This document shows, piece after piece, positions 34,816 to 45,639 of a stretch of DNA of 64,000 nucleotides. The notes under the pieces are model-generated. The model was given only the letters and a program-made list of their open reading frames with translations, had not been told where the DNA came from and searched no databases. Made by a program: the position numbers and the translations under genes. Positions within the stretch are counted from its first letter, which is position 1. Every line of letters starts with the position of its first letter. Source of the stretch: Arion vulgaris (Eukaryota > Mollusca > Gastropoda > Stylommatophora > Arionidae); the NCBI GenBank assembly GCA_020796225.1, contig CM036762.1:16842286-16906285 (forward strand), read 5' to 3'.

Positions 34816-34984
34816 ATACTTGTTATATATCAATCTAATATTACCATCTTTACTTTACATCTTTTCCACACTGTGTCTATAGATATATATATATATACTG
34901 CCTATGTATATATGGAAAAATATATATGTTTTATAATAAAATTGCTGCAAAATATTGTTAACATCTTCTAAATTACATCAGGGA

Positions 34985-35105
34985 CCCTCATTGATGCTGC
35001 GGAGTTCGTGCACTGCCGCCGAGATTTTCATGTGTAAGAAAGAGATCGAAGCACATACGGTTGCTCACCGACGTGCAATTATGATGACCCTATCAATCAA
35101 TCAAT
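34985..35105 (+). mobile_element. SINE-F 3' part with (ATCA)n tail
   Basis: GCGGAGTTCGTGCACTGCCG, TCATGTGTAAGAAAGAGATC, then (ATCA)n. A matching copy is at 46150-46272 and a partial at 59716. Confidence 0.72.
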
Positions 35106-35384
35106 CACTCATGACAATTCAGTGACGACAGACGAACGCGTTGCACTGCCTCCAAAAATCTAAGAAACAGAACTGAAATTAAAGCAAATAGTGAATGTGA
35201 AGGGCATATAGGGCACACTTCATCCAGGATAGATCCGTGTTTGTACATGACATTATGTCAATATTCCAGAATTCATTACCTGAAGCCACATTAGCGTACA
35301 GAATGTAATTAAGTAGACAAATGAGGTGACATGACACAATTAATGATATTTTGATTCTGACTACAGGTGTACTAGGTTGACATC

Positions 35385-36310
35385 GCTGTTTCTTATCTCG
35401 TTTATAACATGTCTGGACGGGAACTTGGTCGTTTCTTATCTCTTTTATAACATGTCTGGACGGAGACTTAGACGTTTCTTACCTCTTTTATAACATGTCT
35501 GGACGGTGATTTAGTCGTTTTTATCTCTTTATAACATGTCTGGACGGGGACTTAGACGTTTCTTACCTCTTTTATAACATGTCTGGACGGTGATTTAGTC
35601 GTTTCTTATCTCTTTTATAACATGTCTGGACGGAGACTTGGTCGTTTCTTACCTCTTTTATAACATGTCTGGGCGGTGATTTAGTCGTTTCTTATCTCTG
35701 TATAACATGTCTGGACGGGGACTTAGTCGTTTCTTATCTCTTTATAGATCGTGTTGTACGAGGACATTATGTTCAATATTCTAAATTCATTACTGAAGGA
35801 CATTAGCGTCGAATTAATCTAATGTATAAATGAGTGACTGACGACATTAATGTATTTCTTATTTGATACAGTGTACTAGGTTGAATCGCGTTTCTTATCT
35901 CGTTTATAACATGTCTGGACGGGAACTTGGTCGTTTCTTATCTCTTTTATAACATGTCTGGACGGAGACTTAGACGTTTCTTACCTCTTTTATAACATGT
36001 CTGGACGGTGATTTAGTCGTTTCTTATCTCTTTTATAACATGTCTGGACGGGGACTTAGACGTTTCTTACCTCTTTTATAACATGTCTGGACGGTGATTT
36101 AATCGTTTCTTATCTCTTTATAACATGTCTGGACGGGACTTAGTCGTTTCTTATCTCTGTATAACATGTCTGGACGGGGACTTAGATGTTTCTTACTCTT
36201 TATAACATGTCTGGACGGGATTAATTGCGTTTCTTATCTCTGTATAACATGTCTAAACGAGGGCATGACTTAGCTGTTTCTTATCTCTGTATATCATGTC
36301 TGGACGGGAA
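35385..36310. repeat. ~43-bp satellite in two higher-order blocks
   Basis: Unit CGTTTCTTATCTCTTTTATA + ACATGTCTGGACGGGGACTTAGT. Blocks 35385-35745 and 35890-36310 follow diverged copies of the same ~140-base leader (35245-35385 and 35762-35889), so leader plus array was duplicated as one ~510-base segment. The second leader and block have many single-base losses. Confidence 0.93.
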
Positions 36311-36525
36311 CTTGACTTAGCTGGTTCAATTCCCGGTAAGGTCAAATCGGTTTTCTGCCGGGGCATAAAGAAAATCATAACCTGAACAGTATCGAGGCGA
36401 TTGCACTAGCCATGCTGCCATTAAATTATACAGGCACATGTCTCTTTATCATACACCGCCATAGAAGGCTACATTACTGGCAGTAACGAGACTTTTTAGT
36501 TGTTTTTTTAACGAGTCCAGGCGTA
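36311..36525. other. Spacer without recognised feature
   Basis: GATTGCACTAGCCATGCTGC region; nothing identified. Confidence 0.4.
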
Positions 36526-37190
36526 GCCATGAATCCAAATATGGTCTCTTTGACTTAGTCCAGATCAGCGTAGTCATGAATCAAATCATGGTCTCTTTGA
36601 CTAGTCCAGACGTAGTCATGAATCCAAATATGGTATCTTTGACTAGTCCAGACGTAGTCATGAATCCAAATATGGCCTCTTTGACTAGTCCAGGCGTAGT
36701 CATGAATCCAAATATGGCCTCTTTGACTAGTCCAGACGTAGTCATGAATCCAAATATGGTATCTTTGACTAGTCCAGACGTAGTCATGAATCCAAATATG
36801 GTATCTTTGACTAGTCCAGACGTAGTCATGAATCCAAATATGGCCTCTTTGACTAGTCCAGACGTCGTCATGAATCCAAATATGGCCTCTTTGACTAGTC
36901 CAGACGTAGTCATGAATCCAAATATGGCCTCTTTGACTAGTCCAGACGTAGTCATAAATCCAAATATGGCCTCTTTGACTAGTCCAGGCGTAGTCATAAA
37001 TCCAAATATGGCCTCTTTGACTAGTCCAGACGTAGTCATGAATCCAAATATGGCCTCTTTGACTAGTCCAGACGTAGTTATGAATCCAAATATGGTATCT
37101 TTGACTAGTCCAGACTGTAGTTCATAGAATCCAAATATGGCCTCTTTGACTAGTCCAGACTAGAATCAAGTACATGGAATGATCAAATAT
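36526..37190. repeat. 42-bp satellite, about 15 copies, open on both strands
   Basis: Unit GACTAGTCCAGACGTAGTCA + TGAATCCAAATATGGCCTCTTT. Since 42 is a multiple of three, each strand keeps one open frame of 14-residue repeats (plus strand 183 codons, minus strand 152 codons). No signal sequence, splice context or family match; treated as satellite rather than gene. Confidence 0.93.
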
Positions 37191-37529
37191 GGCCTCCTTT
37201 GACACTGATTTTCTATCGAGTATATGACCTTCGCTCTATCAATGTCTTGCCCATCTAGCCATTACGTAGCATACATAGGCCTCCTGATTTCAGTCCTATC
37301 TCTCCCTCCTCTCTTTTCTCTCTCTCCTCTCTTTGTGTGTGTTTGTATGTGTGACGCCCGTGGCTTTTAGTATAACAACATATGCAAAACCATTTTTTAC
37401 CTCCAGGTCGTTTAAAAGGTTCTCAAGATCCTCCGACTTGGGGTACTTCTAATTGATATTCCAAAGTAAAGGATCATGGTTTCATAATTGAAAAACCTCG
37501 TGATGTGTACATACCTATATTTTTATATT
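37191..37529. other. Spacer with (CT)-rich tract
   Basis: CT-rich run at 37300-37340; nothing else identified. Confidence 0.45.
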
Positions 37530-37915
37530 TTATATTATGATGACAACAGCCTCAGGCGTGTGTTCTTGCACCTCTCTGGTGTGTGCGGAGGTTGCTATAA
37601 AGTCCAATTCTGGAACACAAACCCCTACCAGAGGTGGAGCATACATGATCAAGGTTGGACATATTGATGTTGAGAGTTCTATCTTTTCGCACAGCCCGCT
37701 TTCTCTGCGCCTCAACAGTTCGAAGCTTCACAGCGCTGCTAATTCCTCTTGTGCAGTTACAGTGCCACATTTAACGATCTTTGTCAACGGATTCCCAACA
37801 CATTGTGTTTATAGCGAAGCATTTTACAGACACTTTAAGAATGTCTTTAAAGGTTATTTTCTGTCCAACATCGATTTTGCCCTCTTCAATCTCACCATAC
37901 ATCAACGGACACATA
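37530..37915 (-). mobile_element. LINE-B 3' end (C2H2 region)
   Basis: The minus strand encodes MSNLDHVCSTSGRGLCSRIG + LYSNLRTHQRG. The second finger Cys is Ser (CSTS in place of CPTC) and one His is Asn, so the finger is destroyed. Preceded by the RT C-terminal end. Confidence 0.85.
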
Positions 37916-37919
37916 CACT

Positions 37920-38167
37920 ACTGACAATACTCTCTCACGCTCTAATTTATGTGATGTGGGCAAGTCTCAGACAGTGGAACGAATTCGAGATTTAGGAATT
38001 AAGTCTGGACATGTCAAACAATGTTGTCCTCTTGGTAGAGAGCGATAGTATGCTAATCAACTTCTCATGGATACCGTGAGCAAATGGACGTTAGGATGGC
38101 TGCTGCAGCGAATGACAGAGCACGAATGGGAATGTCCAATGAGCCATGACGTCGATCGCACAACATA
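37920..38167 (+). mobile_element. LINE-H 3' end with (AACAT)n tail
   Basis: Plus strand: RDLGIKSGHVKQCCPLGRER, then the untranslated 3' end with ATGGGAATGTCCAATG and GACGTCGATCGCAC, ending AACATAACATAG. Same family as 38755-39095 (minus) and 61316-61435 (plus). Confidence 0.78.
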
Positions 38168-38415
38168 ACATAGGAGGTCTCTGTGGCTAAGTGGTTAAGC
38201 CCTTTGCCTTGCGAGTCGAAGGTCGTGGGTTCGAATCCGGACCGCGCCGTTCTTTTCGCGAGTGCAGTTTTTTCCAGAGGCCCCTAGGATTGTTGCTGGA
38301 CAATCCACTTTGCTTTGTGCAATACACTCGGCAGGTAGCGTGCCATTTCTGCTGAAAAGGATCGAGCCAGATGGGGTAAAACCCGGTGCAGTGAAGTCAA
38401 TCCTTCGGCTTTTAA
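38166..38415 (+). mobile_element. SINE-A, best full-length copy
   Basis: tRNA-like head GGTCTCTGTGGCTAAGTGGT with box B GGGTTCGAATCC; body CCAGAGGCCCCTAGGATTGT, TTTGTGCAATACACTCGGCA, GCGTGCCATTTCTGCTGAAA; 3' block ACCCGGTGCAGTGAAGTCAA. It starts exactly where the LINE-H (AACAT)n tail ends. Use as reference for the family. Confidence 0.92.
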
Positions 38416-38434
38416 ACCCTTTTGTATATAATTA

Positions 38435-38750
38435 CAACATACTTACTTACTAATTCCTCTCTGCTTTTGTATGTGATTACAACATACTTACTTACTAATT
38501 CCTCTCCTCGTGGAGCATAGGGCCTCGACAGTTGTTCGCCACTTCTCGGTCTCTGGCTATTCTCTTTATGGTCTCCAAGGACAGTTCAGCACTCTTCAGT
38601 TCCTCAAGAAGACTTCGTCTCCAGGTCTGTTTAGGCATCCTCTTTTCGTCTTTTTCTCAAGTGCTTGTCTAGTGACAATCGACTGTGTCTTCCGTAAGGT
38701 ATGTCCGACCCATCGCCATTTTCCCTTCTGTAACTACGTTCTTTTGTAAA
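38435..38750 (-). mobile_element. LINE-C-type 3' end with (TAAG)n tail
   Basis: Minus-strand translation RWVGHTLRKTQSIVTRQALE is the LINE C-terminal end; the 3' tail appears as CATACTTACTTACTAATTCC, itself duplicated at 38437 and 38484. Confidence 0.75.
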
Positions 38751-38754
38751 TGGG

Positions 38755-39095
38755 AGAGGCCATATTATGTTATGTTATATGATCGACGTCATGGCACATT
38801 GGACATTCCATTCGTGCTCTGTCCTCCGTTGCAGCAGCCATCCCAAAGTCCATTTGCTCACAGTACCCATGAGAAGTTGATTACTATATCTCTCTCTCTA
38901 CCACGAAGACGACACTGTCTGGCATGTATAAACTTAACGCCTAATTCTCGAAACCCGCCCATGTCAAACAATTGAGTGCGTACCGCATTAATGACATCGG
39001 CTCTGTCAATACTTCTGCTCACTTGAGTCCGGGCATTGTTTGCCAGAGAGTCAGCACGCTTGTTACCCCGCACTCCAGCATGTCCAGGCATGTAC
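38755..39095 (-). mobile_element. LINE-H 3' end with RNase H motif
   Basis: The minus strand encodes the RNase H end MPGHAGVRGNKRADSLANNA (catalytic His and Asp kept), then FRELGVKFIHARQCRLRGRE, then a 3' non-coding part and (AACAT)n-type tail at 38760. It provides the single-copy reference for the array at 60112-61170. Confidence 0.85.
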
Positions 39096-39344
39096 AGCCA
39101 AGTAAATAGGTGGGTAGTTATCCCATCTCACAACCTCCAACCTGGAGGACCAGGACATAACATAACTACTGACAATATAAAACACAACACCGCCCAATAC
39201 CTGCTCAAATGATAAATATTTAAGAATCAAAATCATTCTCGTTTTTTGAAATAACTTTCCTTTTTTTTTATTTTTACAACATATACAACATCAAAATTAG
39301 CAATAATATAAATTCATAAATTTGAAACATTCAAAATTAGTGTC

Positions 39345-39711
39345 TTCTTCTTCTTCAGCGATCCCTGGTCATGCGCTTAATTTACTGTGGACCACAAACT
39401 AGGCAGTCAGCTTCAGGTCTGTCAGGTTTCCCAAAGCTTAGTTTTCAGGTCGACTGGGTGGCCACATGTTGCTTCTCAGCTCACACAGGAGAGGACAGTC
39501 TTGCAGGATATGCTCTGGTGTCTGTTCCTCTGCTACACTGGCAGAGAGCTGTTTGACTTATTCCTAGTCTATATAAATGTTTGTTGAGTCTACAGTGTCC
39601 TGTGCATAGTCGAAATATAATGACCTGGTCTGTTCTGCTTAGGTCTTTGATGAAGTCTTTTCCATAATCATATCCAGTGTCTGTCTTCCAGTCTACTGCA
39701 TATTTTCTTTG
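39345..39711 (-). mobile_element. LINE-A-type 3' end with (GAA)n tail
   Basis: Tail TCTTCTTCTTCTTCAG at 39346; on the minus strand a frame-broken version of the Cys-Cys-His-Cys end (PEHILQDCPLLCELRS). Confidence 0.75.
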
Positions 39712-39978
39712 TAAAAAAAAAGTAAAGGAACCCTTTCATACCTCGTGGTATATAGGTAATACAGTGTTAGGCCTGTATTTTTCATTGACCGTCGGCACAC
39801 GATGGGTGATGTGGTCAGCATCACGCCGGCCGCCTTTACTTTCCCAGAACATGTCTGGTACCCAGTTGAGGCTGGGTCGACCGTGGTCGGGAAAAATTCC
39901 ACGCGCATTGCGGGAGCTGAACCAGACCACCAGCCTTGCGAGCGAGTTCACTAACAACTACGCTACAGCGGCTCTCTA
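39712..39978 (-). mobile_element. SINE-D copy
   Basis: Reverse copy: AAAAAAAAGTAAAGGAACCC, ATCACGCCGGCCGCCTTTAC, GTTGAGGCTGGGTCGACC, head end CTACGCTACAGCGGCTCTC. Confidence 0.9.
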
Positions 39979-40114
39979 TATTTTCTTTGTATGAGGGTTT
40001 TAACCTCTTGAAAAGACAAGGGTTGGTAAATTTGCTCTTTGGCACTGCCCTCCTTAGCTAAGACATCGACACAATTAGTATGACACATCACGTAGAAATT
40101 AAATGCACAACATT

Positions 40115-40535
40115 TATAATCACAAAACTCATTTTTATCTAACTAGAAATTTATAGCCGAGATATGACTTTTTCTCTGATGGAACGATGATGATGAAGGA
40201 AATTAAAGATGAACAATTTTTATCTAACTAGAAATTTATAGCCAGTATACTTTTCTCTGATGGACACGAGATGAAGGAAATTCAAAGATGAACAATTTTT
40301 ATCTAACTAGAAAATTATAGCCAGTATACTTTTCTCTGATGGACACGAGATGAAGGAAATTAAAAGATGAACAATTTTTATCTAACTAGAAAATTATAGC
40401 CAGTATACTTTTCTCTGATGGAATTTCGAGATGAAGGAAATTAAAAGATGAACAATTTTTATCTAACTAGAAAATTATAGCCAGTATACTTTTCTCCGAT
40501 GGACACGAGATAAAGGAAATTAAAAGATAACAAAC
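40115..40535. repeat. ~79-bp minisatellite, 5 copies
   Basis: Unit CAATTTTTATCTAACTAGAA, TATAGCCAGTATACTTTTCT, CTGATGGACACGAGATGAAG, GAAATTAAAAGATGAA. The first copy has extra bases relative to the others. Confidence 0.92.
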
Positions 40536-40559
40536 ATGGCTGTGCAAAAATTAAACAAC

Positions 40560-41150
40560 TGAAAAGAGTATAGAATGAAACTGATAGGAAAACAAAGAAC
40601 AGAATACTAAGAGCGTGCGCAGTGGCGGCTCGTCATTAAGGGCCAGTGGGGCCAGGCCCACAAAAATAATGTATAACGTCTATTTATTATTTTATAAATT
40701 AAAATATAACAACCCAAAACCATGTATTTTTGGAAAATTTGTGTCTGGCCCTACCAACAAACATGATCACGAGCCGTCACTGAGCGTGCGTATTCCCAGT
40801 TGCAACGTATTGGTGTGAAGCATGGACATTTAACAAGGCAGTGGGAAACATATATGAAACTTTGAATATAAGTGTGATATAGGAGTCCTACGTATACAAT
40901 GTATAAAGAAGAGAACAAATAGATATATCCAGAAAGAACACAAAATCAAAGAAAACTGACTGATGCTACAAACAAGTGTAAGAAAATTGAAGTATTTTGG
41001 ACTAGTAAAAATACACGAATGCTTGGAGAAGACCATCATGGAAGGAGGCATCCCGTAAAAGACGAGAAATGGAAGACCACGGAGAAGATGGATTCTTGAT
41101 GTGGCTGGAGATTTAAGCATGATGGCGGCAGAGCTGGGATAGCTGGTCTA
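40560..41150 (+). mobile_element. LINE-G 3' fragment interrupted by a MITE
   Basis: The plus strand reads RILRACVFPVATYWCEAWTF when the MITE at 40620-40782 and one target copy are ignored, then a C-terminal part with YFGLVKIHECLEKTIMEGG. Frame breaks. Confidence 0.78.
40620..40782 (-). mobile_element. hAT-like MITE, copy 3, perfect 8-bp TSD
   Basis: Both flanks read AGCGTGCG. Ends CAGTGGCGGCTCGT and GAGCCGTCACTG. It sits in the middle of a LINE-G codon block, so the pre-insertion site can be read directly. Confidence 0.95.
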
Positions 41151-41855
41151 TGAGAAACAGAAATTCCGAAGAACTGTTAGTGTGGCAAAATTCGAATAAT
41201 CCTTTAAGTCACTGACTGTAGTAGAACACTCTGATAGCTTTTATAGATATTTTTTAACGAATAGAACAGTTATGTTCTTGTTGATAAGCTCTCTCTCTCT
41301 CTCTCTCTTCTTTTTGCTCTCTTCTCTGAATTTTCAGAATGAAATATATTCTGTTGTCCACACTCAGGAACACAAAACAGGTTTATAATGATAAATATTT
41401 AAGATATATGTATATCTGACTTAACAATAGCAATTTATTTTTCTAATTAATGGTTATAGTATTTTATATAAATGATATGTGGAAAAACACGTGTTTCAAT
41501 CAATCACAAGCATTAATGTGTTTCATTTCTTTTTCATTCAGATTTATTCCGTTTCTAATCAACATTTTTATATTTAGGTGATATTTTTTTAACCAGTTCT
41601 AAAATGTGAATCATACCATTCAATACTGTAACCGCACAGTATCATGTAATATAGGTGCCAATTGGTGCATTGTGTTATACATCATGTGCAAACTACGCTC
41701 AAATTTCTATTTTTAGTAATGTGACTTACATCCAAACGACGGTAATTAGTAGCATTAAATGATTATTCTAATTCATCAGATTAATTTGAATGAAAGACTT
41801 ATATTAACTTTCTAGATTTTGAATTTTGACAACCACAAACTTCTAATGACGGCAT
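41151..41855. other. Downstream flank of gene B
   Basis: AT-rich with a (CT)n run at 41290-41310. No clear AATAAA close to the gene B stop on the minus strand. Confidence 0.5.
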
Positions 41856-43027
41856 TCAGATCACTAGGGAAGTAATGAAAGTACATAACGAGATAAAAAC
41901 TATGAGAAAAAGGCTAGCTCTTGTTTCCATCATGAAAGGGAAAATGGTTCTTGCATTGTTTCCTCCATTGTTTCCTGTACCCGCAGTGGTTACAGCGCTA
42001 GACGTCTTGGTTCGTAGGTCAGCCTTATCCAAGTAACTGCTTTCGTTGACATAAATTTTCCATATTCTTAGATAAGGATCACCGGTTTCTGGCAGACCCG
42101 ATTGCATCCAGTAAACCTGTAGACGACTAGTAACGACCCACAACCAGCCTTCACCGTCAAAGGCAAAAGTGTCTGGCCATTCCATGGTTCTGTTATCACC
42201 TTTCAGCTCAACTTGCGTGATCATTTTTACCTGACCCTCACTAATCTTCTGATCATATAAATCTTTTACTTTATCCCAGTAGTAAACAGCACTGAGTCCT
42301 ATAGCACCGTAGTAGAGATATTTTTCACCGTGAGCCAGCCCGTCTGTTTGGGAGGTCTTCCTTCCCACCGTTCTGATACCAGCGGTTCCAGCATTTATGT
42401 TCCTGAGGGTCGCTGTGGGAACTTGATGCAGATTATAACCCGCTAGAGAGGAATAGTACACGTAGTTAAAGTCATAAGACATGGCTATACCGTTAACGGG
42501 CATTGGGAAATTATATGTCACGCCATTGATGGTAATGTACTCGCTATTGTTTCCTTCAGCCCCCATTGTTGGATGAGCTATTTTATATGAAGAACGTGCC
42601 CTAATGTTATAAACTACAATTGTCTTTCAATGTGTTTGAGATGTAGACATAAGTGCCACTCCATCAATGTAGTCAGGACAAGGTCGTTTAAGAAACAGCT
42701 GCTGCTATTGACAACACTATCTGGAAATTCGTATTTGTCAACCATGTTATCGTTTTTGAGATCGTACACAACTATTTTTGCTGGACAAAGGTTTATACTG
42801 TGTGCGATTCTACCAGTATCGATAACATACATGAGACCAGTGTTTGGGTCATTTCATGCTCTGTACATACTGCAGAGCGTTACAATGCCTTGCTTCTGAG
42901 CTTCCCAGTTCGGGTACGGACGTAGGATGTCCTTATTATTAACTTTCACCACTCGAGCCAAAACCACAGGAATACCATTAGGCCACCGCCATCTTGGAGT
43001 TGTGAGGTAGACTTGACCCTTGTACAG
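41856..43027 (-). CDS. Yellow/MRJP-family gene B, exon 2, frame broken
   Basis: The exon starts after a TTTATTTCAG acceptor with YKGQVYLTTPRWRWPNG (preceded by Leu) and ends ISLCTFITSLVI, TGA. The last 236 codons (42566 down) are intact and show GIAMSYDFNYVYYSSLAGYN, GRKTSQTDGLAHGEKYLYYG, MEWPDTFAFDGEGWLWVV and LRIWKIYVNESSY. Between about 42900 and 42610 the family blocks (MYVIDTGRIAHSINLCPAKI, SCFLNDLVL) lie in shifting frames. Comparison with gene A suggests about seven one-base losses and no insertions, netting to the expected length. Either a young pseudogene or, given the deletion-only cluster, a poorly polished stretch of assembly. The hydrophobic C-terminus after a Gly/Asn-rich linker again looks like a GPI signal. 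Confidence 0.87.
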
Positions 43028-43376
43028 CTGAAATAAAAAGTTTAAATGTTATAAAACTTGGAGTTGTGAGGTAAACTTCACCCTTGTACAGCTCAAATAA
43101 AGTTTAATGTTATACCATTAGCACCCCTTGGAGTTGTGAGGTAAACTTACCCTTGTACAGCTGAAATAGAAGTTTAAATGTTATAAAACTTGGAGTTGTG
43201 ATGTAAACTTCACCCTTGTACAGCTGAAATAAAGGGTTTAAATGTTATAAAACTTGGAGTTGTGAGGTAAACTTCACCCGTGTACAGCTGAAATAAAGAG
43301 TTTAAATGTTATAAAACTTGGAGTTGTGAGGTAAACTTCACCCTTGTACAGCTGAAATAAAGGGTTTAAATGTTAT
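42993..43376 (-). repeat. ~64-bp array duplicating gene B splice acceptor
   Basis: Six tandem units (starts 42993, 43057, 43127, 43189, 43253, 43317). The first is the real exon 2 start; five more carry an intact TTTATTTCAG or close variant plus about 30 bases of exon start (on the minus strand CTGTACAAGGGTGAAG) inside the intron. The unit starting at 43127 also carries further exon-like sequence (CATTAGCACC, compare CATTAGGCCACC in the exon). Confidence 0.93.
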
Positions 43377-43484
43377 TTAACTTTGCATTATGGTTACTAT
43401 CAATCAGTGGTTCTCAACAAACGTTCAAATAGTAACCTTTAGTGTTTCGATCCCTTGGTAAGTTTGAGCTTTAACTCTTGTTTT

Positions 43485-43690
43485 GCCCGCCTTCCCAGCG
43501 TGTTCGTAGCGCGTTGGACGACGGGTGACAAGCTCTCTGTGAGTGCGGGTTCAATTCCGCGGGCTGACAGAAAAGCCACAGGTTCTTCAGATTTACGGTG
43601 TTCGTGGCACAGAACCGAAGGGTTACGATGTCTATGACACCGAACCGAAGAGCTGAAAGCTCAAGTGCTTCTGGATCGGAAAAAGCACTC
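43485..43690 (+). mobile_element. SINE-C copy
   Basis: CCTTCCCAGCGTGTTCGTAG, box B GGGTTCAATTCC, TTCGTGGCACAGAACCGAAG, CTCAAGTGCTTCTGGATCGG. In the gene B intron. Confidence 0.92.
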
Positions 43691-43834
43691 TTGTTTTCTC
43701 TCTCCCTCTATCTCTCTCTCATTTTCTCTTTTATTTATTTTACGTTTGTTTCTAGAACGTCTCCTTTATGCTTTACAGAAATATGCAGAAAACTAGATCT
43801 AGAAGTGTAACTGGTGGAAGAAGTCACATAATCA

Positions 43835-44420
43835 GAGATAGTAATTGAGAACAGTATATGACACCGTTTCTAGTACAAGTGAAAACATAATTCCTGAAAA
43901 TGAGAAACATTATCTGCAACAAGTCCTTGTCAATCCCGATCAGAATGCGAGTTATGCAGTACTACATAGAACCAATACTGACATACGGATGCAAGTCATG
44001 TACAATGAACACACAGATCGAAAAACCTCCGAGGGCCACAGAAATGTGGTTTTACAGAAGAATGATGAGAATCCCATGGACTGCTAAAATGACTAATGTT
44101 GAGGTGCTGAATGAGATCAAGACACAGAGAAAGCTTATCATCAATATAAGAAAGAGGCAGTCATCATTTTTCGGGCATGTGATGAGGAGGGAGGTTTAGA
44201 ACACATTGTAACAACCGGTAAAATCGAGGGTAGACGAGACAGGGAAGACAGAGAGAGAAAATATTGGATAGCCTGACTTCATGGCACGGTAGAGCGTCAA
44301 CATTTGACTTGATAGCAAACACCAACGACAGAGAGTTGTAGAGATCCAATGATCGCCTACGCCAGCAGGCACGGCACCTGATGATGAGAATGATCCCAAA
44401 AGAAAACAAAATTGCAAAAC
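43835..44420 (+). mobile_element. LINE-D-type 3' fragment
   Basis: The plus strand encodes QYYIEPILTYGCKSCTMNTQ, FYRRMMRIPWTAKMTNVEVL and RQSSFFGHVMRREV, the same C-terminal series as LINE-D (49830-50108). A frame break follows the last block. Confidence 0.85.
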
Positions 44421-44754
44421 AGGAAGTTCGTTTTCGTAGGATTGCTACGTGGCCTCGGATAACATAAAAAGGCTTACGGTGGTCTATCAAACATATACAA
44501 AACCTGCCACCACTACATCCGAATTTTGATTTTCCAGTCTGAGCTATCTGACCTTATACTGCCGGGAGCCACGTACGAGCAAACTTAAAAAATAGTTTAG
44601 TTTCTTGAAATATGATTAGCGCTACAGCTGGCAGAGTAAAATAGGGTGCTAGGAATGTATGACCGCGGGAGCTACGTTGAAGAGCGCTGCTGTACAGCCT
44701 TTGCTCCATATGAAGAGCAGTATGTCAATTGTGAGTATTCAAGGAATATAACAT
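44421..44754. other. Gene B intron, nothing recognised
   Basis: No feature supported. Confidence 0.45.
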
Positions 44755-45615
44755 ATGTAGGTATTAAAGGTTACTAAGTCCATCTTACTAAGAGGTTACT
44801 AAGTCTATTACTAAGTCCATCTTACTAAGTCCATCTTACTAAGTCCATTACTAAGTCCATCTTACTAAGTCATCTATAGTTTACTAAGTCCATCTTACTA
44901 AGTCCATCTTACTAAGTCCATTACTAAGTCCATCTTACTAAGAGGTTACTAAGTCCATTACTAAGTCCATCTTACTAAGTCCATTACTAAGTCCATTACT
45001 AAGTCCATCTTACTAAGAGGTTACTAAGTCCATTACTAAGTCCATCTTACTAAGTCATATAAGTCTTACTAAGTCCATCTTACTAAGAGGTTACATTACT
45101 AAGTCCATTACTAAGTCCATCTTACTAAGAGGTTACTAAGTCCATTACTAAGTCCATCTTACTAAGTCCATTACTAAGTCCATTACTAAGTCCATCTTAC
45201 TAAGAGGTTACTAAGCCCATTACTAAGTCCATCTTTAAGCCATCTTACTAAGAGTTACTAAGTCCATTACTAAGATCCATCTTTCTAAGTCCATTACTTA
45301 AAGTCCATTACTAAGTCCATCTACAGAAGAGTTACTAAGTCCATACAAGTCCATCTTACTAAGTCATTACTAAGTCCATTACAAGTCCATCTACTAAGAG
45401 TTACTAAGCCCATACTAAGTCCATTACTAAGTCCATCTTACTAGAGAGGTTACTAAGTCCATCTTACTAAGAGGTTACTAAGTCCATCTTACTAAGAGGT
45501 TACTAAACCATTACAAAGTCATCTTACTAAGTTATTACAAAGTCCATCTTACTAAGTCATCTTGACTTAAGAGGTACAAGCCAAATTACTAAGTCCATTA
45601 CTAAGTCATCTATAA
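44755..45615. repeat. 12/14-bp satellite (TTACTAAGTCCA[TC])
   Basis: About 60 short units, alternating TTACTAAGTCCATC and TTACTAAGTCCA with an occasional TTACTAAGAGG block that defines a longer period of roughly 65-75 bases. The right half has many one-base losses. Confidence 0.93.
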
Positions 45616-45639
45616 TAAGAACAATCTACAAGGCAGAAA

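Noticed and set aside
34426..34971. 181-codon Cys-Leu-Ser-Val repeat frame
   Set aside because: (CTGT)n/(CTAT)n microsatellite read as protein.
38166..38240. Possible tRNA gene
   Set aside because: Box A/B-like sequences belong to the SINE-A head, which recurs at many places with the same downstream body; cloverleaf stems do not pair well.
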